Part shown: piece after piece, positions 7,126-15,592 of the stretch
Numbering within the stretch: the first letter of the stretch is position 1
Layout of the letters: the number at the start of each line of letters is the position of its first letter
From: Chloroflexota bacterium
GTDB lineage: Bacteria > Chloroflexota > Dehalococcoidia > FW602-bin16
Direction of reading: 5' to 3'
DNA: 61,717 nt
Assembly: GCA_004297765.1 (NCBI GenBank)
Contig: SCTZ01000046.1
Span: forward strand, 1 to 61,717
Position numbers and translations under genes: made by a program
Notes under the pieces: model-generated
Database searches by the model: none
Told to the model about the DNA's origin: nothing
What the model saw: only the letters and a program-made list of their open reading frames with translations

Positions 7126-8139
7126 ATGAGTAAGATCGCAACATTCCTTGCCCGTTCTCTCGTCATCGCCATCGTCGCGGCACTGCCGTTCGGGTTGTTG
7201 ACCGCGTACGCTTCCGACGACGGGGACAAGCCGGTGGCCACCCTGAAAGCCTCCATCGTGGGGAACGAGACGCGCTTCATCGTCACGGTGCATGACAAGA
7301 ATGATCGCCCGGTACCCAATGTCCCCGTATCTCTCGTCGCCGAACACGCACAGCAGCCCAGCGGTGGGCATGCCGGCATGAATATGGCGCCCACCTTGAG
7401 TGTCCGTGCGGCACCATCCACGAACCCCGGCGAATACACAGCCAGCCTGCGCATGGCCGGTGACGGCGAATGGAAGATTACCGTGACCCATGGCTCGGAC
7501 AAGACGGAGTTCAGCTACAGTGGGACGCGTGAACCCGTGCGCATCACGGCGAAGGGACATACGTCAGAACAGCCGACCGGACACGCCGAGCAAAGTCCTG
7601 CCGTCAGGGTCGACCGAGTTGTCGGTCCCTATGCGGTCACGTTGACCATGGAGGAGCACGTAGCGGTCGAGAAGGAAGGCTCAATGTTGCTGACCGTGAC
7701 CGATAGCAAGTCAGGCGCTCCCATCAGCGGGCTGAACGTCGCGTTCATCCCGGTGCCGCTGGCGCAGGGTGAGGGCGGCGCGCATGGCGGTAGCGGCGGT
7801 GGCGACGGTGACCATGGGGCGAACAAAGAAGGTGAGCCCGCGGAGACGGTCGTACCTGCGATTGAGGCCAAAGAACGGGCTGATTCTCCCGGTCGCTACG
7901 AAGTCAAGCACACCTTCGAAGTCGGCGGACCCCACACGCTCCTGGTTCGCCTGGGGGATGCGAATGAGCTCATCCCTATGCCTATCGATGTCGAGACGCC
8001 CCATTCCGAGCAGACTACCGGGCCGAACTACTGGTTTGTCGGCTCAGTATTGACGGTGCTGCTTATGACCATCCTGCTGGTGACATTCCTCCGGTTGCGT
8101 GACCTGAGCCCACAACCGGCTAAGGCAAGACAGTCATGA
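7126..8139 (+). CDS. exported FixH/YtkA-like protein with C-terminal membrane anchor
   Basis: A 337-residue protein. A signal peptide (residues 1-29) is followed by two immunoglobulin-like segments (PVATLKASIVGNETRFIVTV, then VRVDRVVGPYAVTLTME) of the YtkA/FixH type, separated by His- and Gly-rich linkers (GGHAGMNM; AHGGSGGGDGDHG). A C-terminal helix (YWFVGSVLTVLLMTILLVTF) anchors it in the membrane with the domains outside. The ribosome-binding site GGAGGAG precedes ATG 7126. The stop overlaps the next start (ATGA), so it is translationally coupled to the polyferredoxin. His/Met tracts and locus suggest copper handling; the exact role is unknown. Confidence 0.75.
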   Translation: MSKIATFLARSLVIAIVAALPFGLLTAYASDDGDKPVATLKASIVGNETRFIVTVHDKNDRPVPNVPVSLVAEHAQQPSGGHAGMNMAPTLSVRAAPSTNPGEYTASLRMAGDGEWKITVTHGSDKTEFSYSGTREPVRITAKGHTSEQPTGHAEQSPAVRVDRVVGPYAVTLTMEEHVAVEKEGSMLLTVTDSKSGAPISGLNVAFIPVPLAQGEGGAHGGSGGGDGDHGANKEGEPAETVVPAIEAKERADSPGRYEVKHTFEVGGPHTLLVRLGDANELIPMPIDVETPHSEQTTGPNYWFVGSVLTVLLMTILLVTFLRLRDLSPQPAKARQS

Positions 8140-9659
8140 GCAAGCAGAAGTCAACAACACTAACCAAGGAGCTGCCTGAATCGCCTCGCAGGCCGGAGGG
8201 TACGTGTCCGGCGCAGACCGGACCCTCTCTGACGGGCGACCCGCGGGAGCCCAACAAACTCAACCTGCTGGCCAATCCGTACATACGACGCCTGCTGCGC
8301 TGGCGTGGCTTCCAGTTCGCCATTCAGTTGCCCAACGTGCTGGTCTACCTGCTGGTCATCGTGACCGGGTTCTACGGCACCCAGACAAGCACTCAAAACT
8401 TCGCCACGGTGGTGACCTGGATCATCTGGTGGGCGGCCATCGTCTTCACCTTCGTCTTTGTCGGCCGCCTGTGGTGCCTGATGTGCCCGTTCTCAGCCAT
8501 GGCCGAGTGGCTGCAACGGTTTTCCCTGTGGGCGGTCAGGAAAGAGTCCTTCGGGTTGAACTGGAAATGGCCGCTCAAGCTGCGCAACCTCTACCTGGCC
8601 ACAGCCATGTTCCTGTTGCTGACCTGGGTAGATAATCGCTACGGTCTGGTGGGCAGTCCGCTCTACACTGCCTACTTCGTGCTGGTGATCCTGGCCGCGG
8701 CCATCGTCGTAGCGCTCCTCTTCGAGCGCCGAACCTTCTGTCGCTACGTTTGCCCCATCGGGGGACTGATCGGCACGTATGCCCTCTTCGCCAGCGCGGA
8801 GTTGCGTGTGGCAGACCGACAGATATGCCGGGGGCATAAGGAGAAGAACTGTCTGCTGGGCAGCGGCACGGTGGGCTATGGCTGCCCGGTGCGCGCCTAT
8901 CCGGGCGACATAGACAGCAATTACTCCTGCACGCTCTGCACGGAATGTATCAAGACCTGTCCCAAGAACAACATCGCGCTGAACGTGCGCCCCTTCGGTC
9001 ACGACCTGGTCAACCTCAACGAGAAGCGACTGGGATTGGACATGTCCATTCTGGCCGTCGTGCTGCTTGGTCTGCCCACCTACCAGACGATCATCATGAT
9101 CACGCCCTGGGAAGGCTGGATGCAGGCTATCCAACAATTCACCGGCTTGTCGTCGCAGATCGTGTTCAGCCTGGTCTTCCTGGTGAGCACGCTGGCGATC
9201 CCGGTGGGGTTGTTCCTCGGAACGACGTTCGTTACCAGGCTGCTGGCTCATGGCCACGACGTGACACATCGCCGCCTGTTCATCAACTTCGCATACGCCT
9301 TCGTCCCGATCGGGCTGATGATGCACCTGGCCCACAACGTCAAGCACCTGCTGGGAGAGGGTCAAACGATCATTCCCGTTCTGTCGGACCCATTCGGCTG
9401 GGGATGGAACCTTTTCGGCACGAGCAAGCTGCAACTGTCGTCGCTCTTCTCTACGGACGTTCTGACGGCCATGCAGTTCGGACTTCTCCTGCTCGGCCAG
9501 GGCTTCGCGGTCTATGTGTCCTATCGCATCGGACACCGGCTGTTCGGCGGGCGGGGGAAAGCGTTCCTGCGGGGACTGGCACCGATCCTAGTGCTGGCCA
9601 TTACCTGGTCGGTTTTCAACCTATGGGTGCTCAGCCAGCCCTTGATGGAGCGCCATTGA
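8136..9659 (+). CDS. NapH/CcoG/NosR-like membrane polyferredoxin
   Basis: A 507-residue protein with about eight hydrophobic segments. Two NapH-type motifs stand near membrane helices (CLMCPFSAMAEW and CRYVCPIGGLIG). A loop with further cysteines (CRGHKEKNCL, YGCPV) and a ferredoxin-like cluster motif CTLCTECIKTCP complete the cysteine set, enough for two 4Fe-4S clusters. Relatives (NapH, CcoG, NosR C-terminus) move electrons from quinol or NAD(P)H to periplasmic or metal-assembly targets; CcoG reduces Cu(II) for oxidase assembly. With a FixH/YtkA-like partner in the same operon, a copper-reduction or electron-supply role is a good hypothesis. A terminator follows at 9695. Confidence 0.85.
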   Translation: MSKQKSTTLTKELPESPRRPEGTCPAQTGPSLTGDPREPNKLNLLANPYIRRLLRWRGFQFAIQLPNVLVYLLVIVTGFYGTQTSTQNFATVVTWIIWWAAIVFTFVFVGRLWCLMCPFSAMAEWLQRFSLWAVRKESFGLNWKWPLKLRNLYLATAMFLLLTWVDNRYGLVGSPLYTAYFVLVILAAAIVVALLFERRTFCRYVCPIGGLIGTYALFASAELRVADRQICRGHKEKNCLLGSGTVGYGCPVRAYPGDIDSNYSCTLCTECIKTCPKNNIALNVRPFGHDLVNLNEKRLGLDMSILAVVLLGLPTYQTIIMITPWEGWMQAIQQFTGLSSQIVFSLVFLVSTLAIPVGLFLGTTFVTRLLAHGHDVTHRRLFINFAYAFVPIGLMMHLAHNVKHLLGEGQTIIPVLSDPFGWGWNLFGTSKLQLSSLFSTDVLTAMQFGLLLLGQGFAVYVSYRIGHRLFGGRGKAFLRGLAPILVLAITWSVFNLWVLSQPLMERH

Positions 9660-9694
9660 ACTACGACATCTAGACGGATAGCTCGCTTCAAGGA

Positions 9695-9732
9695 GATGGG
9701 CGCTCGCCTGGTGCAAGCGCCCATCTTCGTTT
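9695..9732 (+). terminator. rho-independent terminator
   Basis: The 10-bp stem GATGGGCGCT / AGCGCCCATC is followed by TTCGTTTG, 36 bp after the polyferredoxin stop. Confidence 0.75.
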
Positions 9733-9945
9733 GCGGCATGCCGTTCTGACAACACACCGGACAGTAGATCATCGGATGCGGCCGCGCTGCGACAACCAAA
9801 CCAGACTGAAGCAACGGCGAGGCCTGCGGTGACCCACGCGGCATGCCAAGCCCTGACGATGAATTCCGGATCACGCATGAAGATTCCACCTTGGCTTTGC
9901 TATAGTGTGAGACACGCGGCATAACCGGATACACCTCGGGCACAG

Positions 9946-12696
9946 TTATGGATGCAACGTGGTCTGCCGCTTGCCTGGATCGACCATCCGCTGCTTCGAC
10001 CTGCTGGGTCCGGAATGGCACAGGTATCGGCCTTGTAGGAACACGTCCACCACCTTCGCATCGAAGTGAGCGCCTTTCAAAGAGCGAATGTGCTCGCGCA
10101 CCTTGTCTTCCGACCAGGCCAAGCGATAGGGGCGATCTGAGCGCAAGGCATCCCATACGTCAACGACCGCGAAAATGCGGGCAGCCAGGGGGATTTGCTC
10201 ACCTCCTAGCCCACGCGGGTAGCCTGTGCCATCCCACTTCTCATGGTGGCAGTAGGGTATGTCCAGCGCCGGTCGAAGGTACTCGATGGGCCAGAGCAAC
10301 TCGTACGCGTAGACGGGGTGTCGACGCATGATCTCCCACTCCTCCTCGGTCAGTGGACCGGGCTTGAGCAGGATGCTGTCCGGTATCCCTATTTTTCCGA
10401 TGTCATGCAGCAAGGCACCCCGCCGCATATGCACCAACTGGTCTTGGGAAACGCCCAGGTCGTGGGCCAGATCAAGCGTCATCCGGGTGACCCGCAGCGT
10501 GTGGCCTTCAGTTTCTTCATCGCGCAGGTCGAGAGCTCTGGACCAGCCCTCCAGTGTCGTATCGTACGCCCGGGCAAGGTCCGCGTGGGACCGCTGCAAA
10601 TCATCGAACAAGACCGCGTTGTCGATGGCAATAGCCGCCTGACCAGCAAGGAGTTGGGCCGTATCAAACCATTCGGATGGGGGCTCGAACCGGGCGCGAT
10701 GGAAGATCTCGAGCACGCCTTCCAACTGGCCTTTGGCAACGAGTGGCACAACGCAGTAGCTCAGGAGCCCTTCGTCCCACAACAACCAGGCTTGCACACC
10801 TGTAGTCGCGAGTGCGGACAGATCACAGGTACTGAGGGACCGGAGCTCCTGGGCAGCACGCCCCGCAAGACCGTCTCCCAGGTGCACCCGTCGGTTCGCC
10901 ATTGCGCTCCGTCGGAATCCCCGGCCAGCAGCGTACTTCAACGTTTGCTTATCCGGATCTAGCAGCAGCACATCAGCCGCATCCACCCGCAACACGGCGA
11001 TGACCTTTTCCAGGAAGAGGCTTAGGGTATGGCGCAAGTCCAGGCTGGAGGCGATCGCAACATCAATATCGCGCAGGGACCGCAGTGTGTCGAGTTGGTG
11101 CAGACCCTTGGCATATAGGCGAGCCCGAGTTATGGCGATAGCCGCTTGCTCGGCAAAGACAGTGGCAGTCGCTTGATCATCGGCGCCGAATGTTACGCCA
11201 GTCTCCCGGCCATAGACGACAAGTGCTCCAAGGGGATCAGCCTCATGGAACATGGAAGCACAAAGCGCCGACTTCAGTCCCTCACGTCGAATCTCTTCGG
11301 CACGTTGCGGAACGGTGCTCGCCAAGTCGCCGATGATCGCGACCGACGCATCGCGTGACAGTTGGATGCAGTCAGTCATCATAGGAATTATATCGCTAGA
11401 AACATACTCAGCCGTGAGTCCGCGGCTGGCCACGACGCGCGCTCTTCCCTCAGCCGCGTCAAAGAGCACCACGCTGGCTGCGTCGGCCCTGAAGATCAAC
11501 AGTGCCTCCTGGCAGACCGCATCAAACACAGCTTCAGGCTGCAACTCGCGGTTGAGGGTAGAGCCTGCCCGAGCAAGAGATTGAGTCCGCTCGTCATGCC
11601 GTTGAAGCGACTCTGCCATCTCGTCAAAGGCACCCGCCAGGTGCGCCAATTCGTCCGGCGGGTATGTCATCCCGGTGCGCGCGCTGCGGTCGCCCGCGCT
11701 CAATCGCCGTGTCGTCTGCACCAGGGCATTGACACGCCGAAGGACAAACACGTCAGCACCAACCCAGGCGGCCAGAAGCGCCAAGACCCCTAGAAGACCT
11801 AGGCTCGCGAGGTTACGTTTGAGAATCCGATTGGCATCCGCAAGCGCAGCTTCTTTTGGGATGCTGCCCCACACGTACACAGGTGTGCCTTGCAGGGTCC
11901 CGTGCATAGGAGAGAAGGCGAAGAGACGCGAGACACCATCCGGACCGCGACCCTCGATCGTTCCCTCGCCTTGCATGAGAATAGTCTCGACGATGGGTAC
12001 GTCGGATACCGATCGTCCAACCCATCTTTCCGAGTCAGGGTACTGTGCGAGGATCGTTCCATCCTGGTCTATCATGCCGAGATTGGAGCCCGGTGGTAGC
12101 TTCACGTGGGCCGCGAGCTCGTCAAGCCAGAAGAAATCCAGTGTAGCGAAGACCACGGCCTGTAATTCGCCTGCTTCGTTGAGGATGGACCGCCCGAAAC
12201 TGAGCGTTACCCCGCCGCTAGTGCGCCCAACCTGAAAGTCGATAGTTGCGAAGTCGTGTTGCTGCAGGGCATGTCGAAAATAGACCTGATCCGCAACGTT
12301 AGCGGGACCAATAATGGGGACAGCGCTGCAGGAAATATCGCCGTTGGGGTTGATTACTCCAAGGTTTGTGTAGAGAGGGTGCTGTTCCAACAAATCGGCG
12401 AGGGCAACGCGGCACGTGCCCACATCCACGCTGAGGACCTGGGGATACTCGATCATGTTGGCTAGGAATCGGTGCGTTTCTTCGACCAACCGATCCTGGT
12501 CAGTGGAGGCAATCCGCGCCAAGCGCAGCGCATCTTCCTGTGCCTCTACTATTGCCAGTTGACGATGTTCGAAGGCGGTATAGGACATCACTCCAAACGC
12601 CGGTACAACGGCGAAGAGGACGAGAAGAACCAGACCGACTCGCAGCCTCGAGAATAGCGCAGTAAGCAGAACAGTCCTCAAACAAGATAGGATCAT
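9946..12696 (-). CDS. membrane-bound HD-GYP phosphodiesterase with Cache, HAMP and two GAF domains
   Basis: A 916-residue protein. TM1 (about 18-40) is followed by an extracytoplasmic Cache-type sensor (41-295), TM2 (about 300-320), HAMP (322-375), GAF1 (about 390-545), GAF2 (about 555-715) and an HD-GYP domain (725-900). The catalytic HD (ALLHDIGKIGIPD) and GYP region (CHHEKWDGTGYPRGLGGEQI) are complete, so c-di-GMP hydrolysis is expected. ATG 12696 follows a GAAGGAG-type site. It lies downstream of the propeller gene on the same strand, with a 292-bp gap rich in predicted stems. Signal and output are unknown. Confidence 0.9.
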   Translation of the reverse strand: MILSCLRTVLLTALFSRLRVGLVLLVLFAVVPAFGVMSYTAFEHRQLAIVEAQEDALRLARIASTDQDRLVEETHRFLANMIEYPQVLSVDVGTCRVALADLLEQHPLYTNLGVINPNGDISCSAVPIIGPANVADQVYFRHALQQHDFATIDFQVGRTSGGVTLSFGRSILNEAGELQAVVFATLDFFWLDELAAHVKLPPGSNLGMIDQDGTILAQYPDSERWVGRSVSDVPIVETILMQGEGTIEGRGPDGVSRLFAFSPMHGTLQGTPVYVWGSIPKEAALADANRILKRNLASLGLLGVLALLAAWVGADVFVLRRVNALVQTTRRLSAGDRSARTGMTYPPDELAHLAGAFDEMAESLQRHDERTQSLARAGSTLNRELQPEAVFDAVCQEALLIFRADAASVVLFDAAEGRARVVASRGLTAEYVSSDIIPMMTDCIQLSRDASVAIIGDLASTVPQRAEEIRREGLKSALCASMFHEADPLGALVVYGRETGVTFGADDQATATVFAEQAAIAITRARLYAKGLHQLDTLRSLRDIDVAIASSLDLRHTLSLFLEKVIAVLRVDAADVLLLDPDKQTLKYAAGRGFRRSAMANRRVHLGDGLAGRAAQELRSLSTCDLSALATTGVQAWLLWDEGLLSYCVVPLVAKGQLEGVLEIFHRARFEPPSEWFDTAQLLAGQAAIAIDNAVLFDDLQRSHADLARAYDTTLEGWSRALDLRDEETEGHTLRVTRMTLDLAHDLGVSQDQLVHMRRGALLHDIGKIGIPDSILLKPGPLTEEEWEIMRRHPVYAYELLWPIEYLRPALDIPYCHHEKWDGTGYPRGLGGEQIPLAARIFAVVDVWDALRSDRPYRLAWSEDKVREHIRSLKGAHFDAKVVDVFLQGRYLCHSGPSRSKQRMVDPGKRQTTLHP

Positions 12697-12746
12697 CTCC
12701 TTCCATTTTTAACGCATTGGCACTCGGCCTGTCAACAACCTATTCG

Positions 12747-12890
12747 GGCTAATGCCGCTAAGTTCTGAATAGCCAGATGGTCCCCGTTTCTTAAGGGAAG
12801 CATTGGTCTTCCTCCGTCGGGAACTCTCGGAGGAGCGCAGCCTTAGCGGGGTGACAGCCCGCGGAATCGACTAAGAGGTCAAAATCCTTA
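12747..12890 (-). other. candidate structured RNA leader of the HD-GYP gene
   Basis: The 292-bp gap 12697-12988 has no gene but dense pairing. An outer stem (CCGCTAAG 12754-12761, CTTAGCGG 12842-12849) encloses a hairpin (TCCTCCG / CGGAGGA, 12811-12834). The hairpin loop CGGGAAC can pair with GTCCCCG (12780-12786), making a pseudoknot. A competing stem GCGGG / CCCGC follows the outer arm. Strand is assigned because the HD-GYP gene begins just downstream on the minus strand. I cannot match it to a named riboswitch class. Confidence 0.4.
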
Positions 12891-12988
12891 CGGAGAGGGC
12901 CCGAGCGCTGGCCATCCCGATCCTGACTGGACCCAAGGCGAAGCTGCACACCGTGTCAGGGGCGCTATCTGGTGGATATCATGAGTGC

Positions 12989-13945
12989 CTACCTGTGGTC
13001 CCCCCACGTCTCGCCGCCGTCCTCGCTACGATAGACCAGCCCCTGACGGGGGCCTGCAGCTTCCACAGCCAGCACGATGCGTGGCTCGCCGGAGTTGACG
13101 GCTACAACTGCAACGTTCTTGCCTGGGTACGGCAGCTTGCGCCACTTCTGCCCGCGATCGTCGCTGCGGTACAGGCCATCTCCAGTCCCAACGTATAAGG
13201 TGTCTGGCTTGATCGGATCGACTGCCAATCCTGTCACCATCGCGCTGCCGAGGTCCTGATTGTTCGGCACCCAGGTCAGCCCACCGTCGGAGCTCTGCAG
13301 CAGTCCCTTCGTCATGCTCCCCGCGAAGAGGGTATCGCGGGTGCTCATAGCCAGGACCATCACATCATCAGGCAACTGATTGTCCAGCTTCTCCCAATGG
13401 TAGCCCCCGTCGGCGCTGGTGAAGAGTCCGTTCGCGTACACGTAGGCGAATAGCCGGCTTGGATCCTCCAGGCTCATCGCGAAGCCGTGGATATCGATGT
13501 TCGGGAGATCGTGGGTGATTTCCTGCCAGGAGCCACCACCGTCCTCGCTCACCTGGAAGACGTAATGGCCGGTCGCGTACACCTGCTGTGGGTTTGCAGG
13601 GTTGATAGCCAGACCCATGACGTCAAAGTTGCGCCGGGAAATGAGGGTACGCCATGTTCGACTGCCGTCTATGCTCTGCAAGAGGCCGTTGTGATGGCCG
13701 AAGAAGACCACCGCTGGATCGTCCGGACTGATGGCGAGGGCGTGGAAATCGTCTGTCGTCAGTACGGAGATCGGGGTCGCACTTTGGCGGACGCCCCGCA
13801 CGTATATCACCGCCGCGATGATCACGAGGGCAAGCAACGCGCCACCTACTAGCACGCGCCATATTCTGTTGCTTAGGATTCTCCGATAAAGGGGCTCGAC
13901 TTTGAAGGGGTCCTGGCAGTAGCCGTCGACTGTCGAATGAGTCAT
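12989..13945 (-). CDS. membrane-anchored BNR/sortilin-type beta-propeller protein
   Basis: A 318-residue protein with one N-terminal transmembrane helix (residues 31-50, VLVGGALLALVIIAAVIYVRG) and an extracytoplasmic propeller. BNR/Asp-box-like repeats recur about every 40 residues (SIDGSRTWRTL, SEDGGGSWQEI, SADGGYHWEKL, SSDGGLTWVPN, SDDRGQKWRKL, SEDGGETWGDH), the sortilin/VPS10 or F510_1955-type fold. Relatives are often encoded beside copper-resistance genes but have no proven activity. GAGG lies 8 bp before ATG 13945. A promoter with four 11-bp phased pentamers lies at 14029-14082, so it belongs to the regulon described in the findings. Confidence 0.8.
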   Translation of the reverse strand: MTHSTVDGYCQDPFKVEPLYRRILSNRIWRVLVGGALLALVIIAAVIYVRGVRQSATPISVLTTDDFHALAISPDDPAVVFFGHHNGLLQSIDGSRTWRTLISRRNFDVMGLAINPANPQQVYATGHYVFQVSEDGGGSWQEITHDLPNIDIHGFAMSLEDPSRLFAYVYANGLFTSADGGYHWEKLDNQLPDDVMVLAMSTRDTLFAGSMTKGLLQSSDGGLTWVPNNQDLGSAMVTGLAVDPIKPDTLYVGTGDGLYRSDDRGQKWRKLPYPGKNVAVVAVNSGEPRIVLAVEAAGPRQGLVYRSEDGGETWGDHR

Positions 13946-14028
13946 CCAATCGCCTCACAATTCCGCCCGGCGAGACTTAGGAGAGATGGAGAGCAGGCTC
14001 TGATGGCAAGATACCGCGCGATGCGCTG

Positions 14029-14082
14029 AGCATAGCAGCGCCGGCTTAATTGTAGCTGAATACGTGGTGAAAGAGACCTGAG
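14029..14082 (-). promoter_or_regulatory. phased CTCAG-type box promoter for the propeller gene
   Basis: On the minus strand CTCAG (14082), TTCAC (14071), TTCAG (14060) and TTAAG (14049) are exactly 11 bp apart. TATGCT starts at 14034, 15 bp after the start of the last pentamer. There is no separate -35. The layout is PhoB-like and identical to five other promoters in this window. Confidence 0.75.
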
Positions 14083-14271
14083 ACGTTTGGATGCGATAGC
14101 ACTGCGAGAGGCAAACTAGCATGAGGCGCCTGGTGTAGGGGATGGCGCTGCAACAAACTCGGCTGTCCTCATCAGTCTCAGCATACTGTATCAACCTATC
14201 GCACCCTGTAGTGGTCATTTAGGATCGTGCATCATCCCTGCCGGACTACCGGCGCTCTTCGTGCAGAACTT

Positions 14272-14325
14272 CTCAGCCACCTCTCAGATATCGCTCAGAC
14301 CTGCTTCAGCGTGAACAGGTATCCT
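14272..14325 (+). promoter_or_regulatory. phased CTCAG-type box promoter for the His/Met-rich gene
   Basis: CTCAG at 14272, 14283 and 14294 and TTCAG at 14305 are each 11 bp apart. TATCCT (14320-14325) lies 15 bp after the start of the last one. It is divergent from the matching promoter at 14029-14082. The rest of 13946-14389 holds nothing else I can support. Confidence 0.8.
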
Positions 14326-14389
14326 GTAGGAAGAAGGGAGCCCAGTACCGGCGCAGCTCGCTGGTAATCATTCGGGAAAGGTGATTGAG

Positions 14390-14968
14390 GTGCGTAGAGC
14401 GATTTTGGCAGCATCGGGCGGAGTCGTCCTATTGGGAGTATTAGGTTTGCTGGTGTTTGGCACGGCTTTCGCCCGATCCACCGTGGGGAAGTCTGACAAT
14501 CAGCAGATCGACTCCCAGGAGCAGAGGGATTGCCACGATGGTAGTGATGGGCAAGACGCCATCTTGGGAGCGCTGGCAAAAGCTCTGGGAACTAGCGAGA
14601 GCCAGCTTCAGTCTGACGTCGAGGCGGGGAAGAGCCTTCGGGAAATCGCTAGGGCCCGTGGGCTAGACGAGCAGGAACTGTCCACCGCCATTCGAGGTGC
14701 CATTCAGGAGGCTCTGAAGCAGCAGATCGACGAGGGAAGCCTATCACAGGCGGAGGCGGAGAGCATGCTGAAACACGTAGAGCAAATGGGTCCCGACCAT
14801 TTCATCCCGATGATGGACCGGGAGACGCACGGTACCATGATGAATGGCGAAGCGCACGGTACTATGATGGACGAGGAGGCGCCTGATACCATGATGGATG
14901 ATGCCGGCAATGATACGACGGAAGATACCGGTGACTCCTGCCACGTAGATGCTACGGCAGTAATATAG
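14390..14968 (+). CDS. secreted His/Met-rich protein
   Basis: A protein of about 192 residues with a signal peptide or anchor (AILAASGGVVLLGVLGLLVF). A helical middle part follows (AILGALAKALGTSESQLQSD; LREIARARGLDEQELSTAIR) resembling putative metal- or envelope-stress proteins with repeated helical segments. The C-terminus has an approximately 11-residue repeat (ETHGTMMNG, EAHGTMMDE, EAPDTMMDD) and a final Asp/Cys/His stretch, suited to Cu or Zn binding. The GTG at 14390 is preferred over GTG 14381 because AAGG stands 8 bp before it. It is expressed from the phased-box promoter at 14272. The function is not recognised beyond metal binding by composition. Confidence 0.7.
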   Translation: MRRAILAASGGVVLLGVLGLLVFGTAFARSTVGKSDNQQIDSQEQRDCHDGSDGQDAILGALAKALGTSESQLQSDVEAGKSLREIARARGLDEQELSTAIRGAIQEALKQQIDEGSLSQAEAESMLKHVEQMGPDHFIPMMDRETHGTMMNGEAHGTMMDEEAPDTMMDDAGNDTTEDTGDSCHVDATAVI

Positions 14969-15027
14969 TTCCTTGAATCTCCTGCCAGGGCCTACCGAGC
15001 CGTGATCGGGGATCCCAGGGAGTTGTC

Positions 15028-15417
15028 TCATTCTTCAGCAACGACATCGATGAAAGTGTGCTTGTCGCGCCTAAACTTGTAGAGGGTCACAGAGTACCTC
15101 ACGCCGTCGCTGCCATGCTTAATAATCAGGCTGTAGGACGCGGTAATATCATCTGCGCGTGGAGTGCGGACCGGCGTGACCTCCACATTGCCCTTGCCGT
15201 GGTGTTGGTTCTCGTACCACTTGAGCACCTGACCAAAGGTGTCGCCGCTCACGTAGGTGGTCAGGCCATCTGATGAACGTGCGACCTCACTGCCGGGATA
15301 GAACGGACATTCCGGCTGATTCTTCCACGCGGACGAAACGCGCGTGACAAGCACCAGCGTAGCCACAACCCACAACAGAATCGCTATGCTCAAGAGACCG
15401 CGTCGTCGCATCGCCAT
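15028..15417 (-). CDS. small secreted protein of unknown function
   Basis: A 129-residue protein with an N-terminal signal peptide or anchor (residues 7-27, LLSIAILLWVVATLVLVTRV) and a compact extracytoplasmic domain (ECPFYPGSEVARSSDGLTTY; TFGQVLKWYENQHHGKGNVE; SVTLYKFRRDKHTFIDVVAE). The segment CPFYPGSEVARSSDG, with strands and a helix after it, is like small unknown domains seen in other exported proteins. It converges with the His/Met-rich gene and lies 175 bp after the second ICMT-like gene on the same strand. No function can be assigned. Confidence 0.65.
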   Translation of the reverse strand: MAMRRRGLLSIAILLWVVATLVLVTRVSSAWKNQPECPFYPGSEVARSSDGLTTYVSGDTFGQVLKWYENQHHGKGNVEVTPVRTPRADDITASYSLIIKHGSDGVRYSVTLYKFRRDKHTFIDVVAEE

Positions 15418-15545
15418 CGAACACCATTGCTTGCCGCCCGCCTGATGGGTCTATGTCGTGGGCGGCGTCCACTTCCACCCTAAGTGCAGAACCAGGGGAT
15501 CTGTTCGGCAATAACCCCGCACCACCCCGCGTTCGGTTGGAATTT

Positions 15546-15568
15546 TTCGGTCGCCTCAGGCGACCGAA
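15546..15568. repeat. perfect 11-bp stem hairpin
   Basis: TTCGGTCGCCT and AGGCGACCGAA are separated by one base. The same GGTCGCCT/AGGCGACC core occurs inside the variable hairpin of the repeat at 41224-41360, so it is a dispersed palindrome. It may also end transcripts of the ICMT-like gene. Confidence 0.55.
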
Positions 15569-15592
15569 CCCCCGGTCTGACGACGCACTAGC

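Noticed and set aside
8493..9536. A 347-codon open frame on the minus strand opposite the polyferredoxin
   Set aside because: Gln/His/Arg-rich antisense translation without a domain, while the plus strand carries all the Fe-S motifs.
12747..12890. c-di-AMP (ydaO) or c-di-GMP riboswitch
   Set aside because: Some pieces look similar (CGGGGACC, GGGGTGACAG) but they are on opposite strands and the known core order is missing.
14295..14579. A minus-strand frame in the 14.3-14.6 kb region
   Set aside because: It overlaps the phased-box promoter and the signal peptide of the His/Met-rich gene and has no recognisable features.
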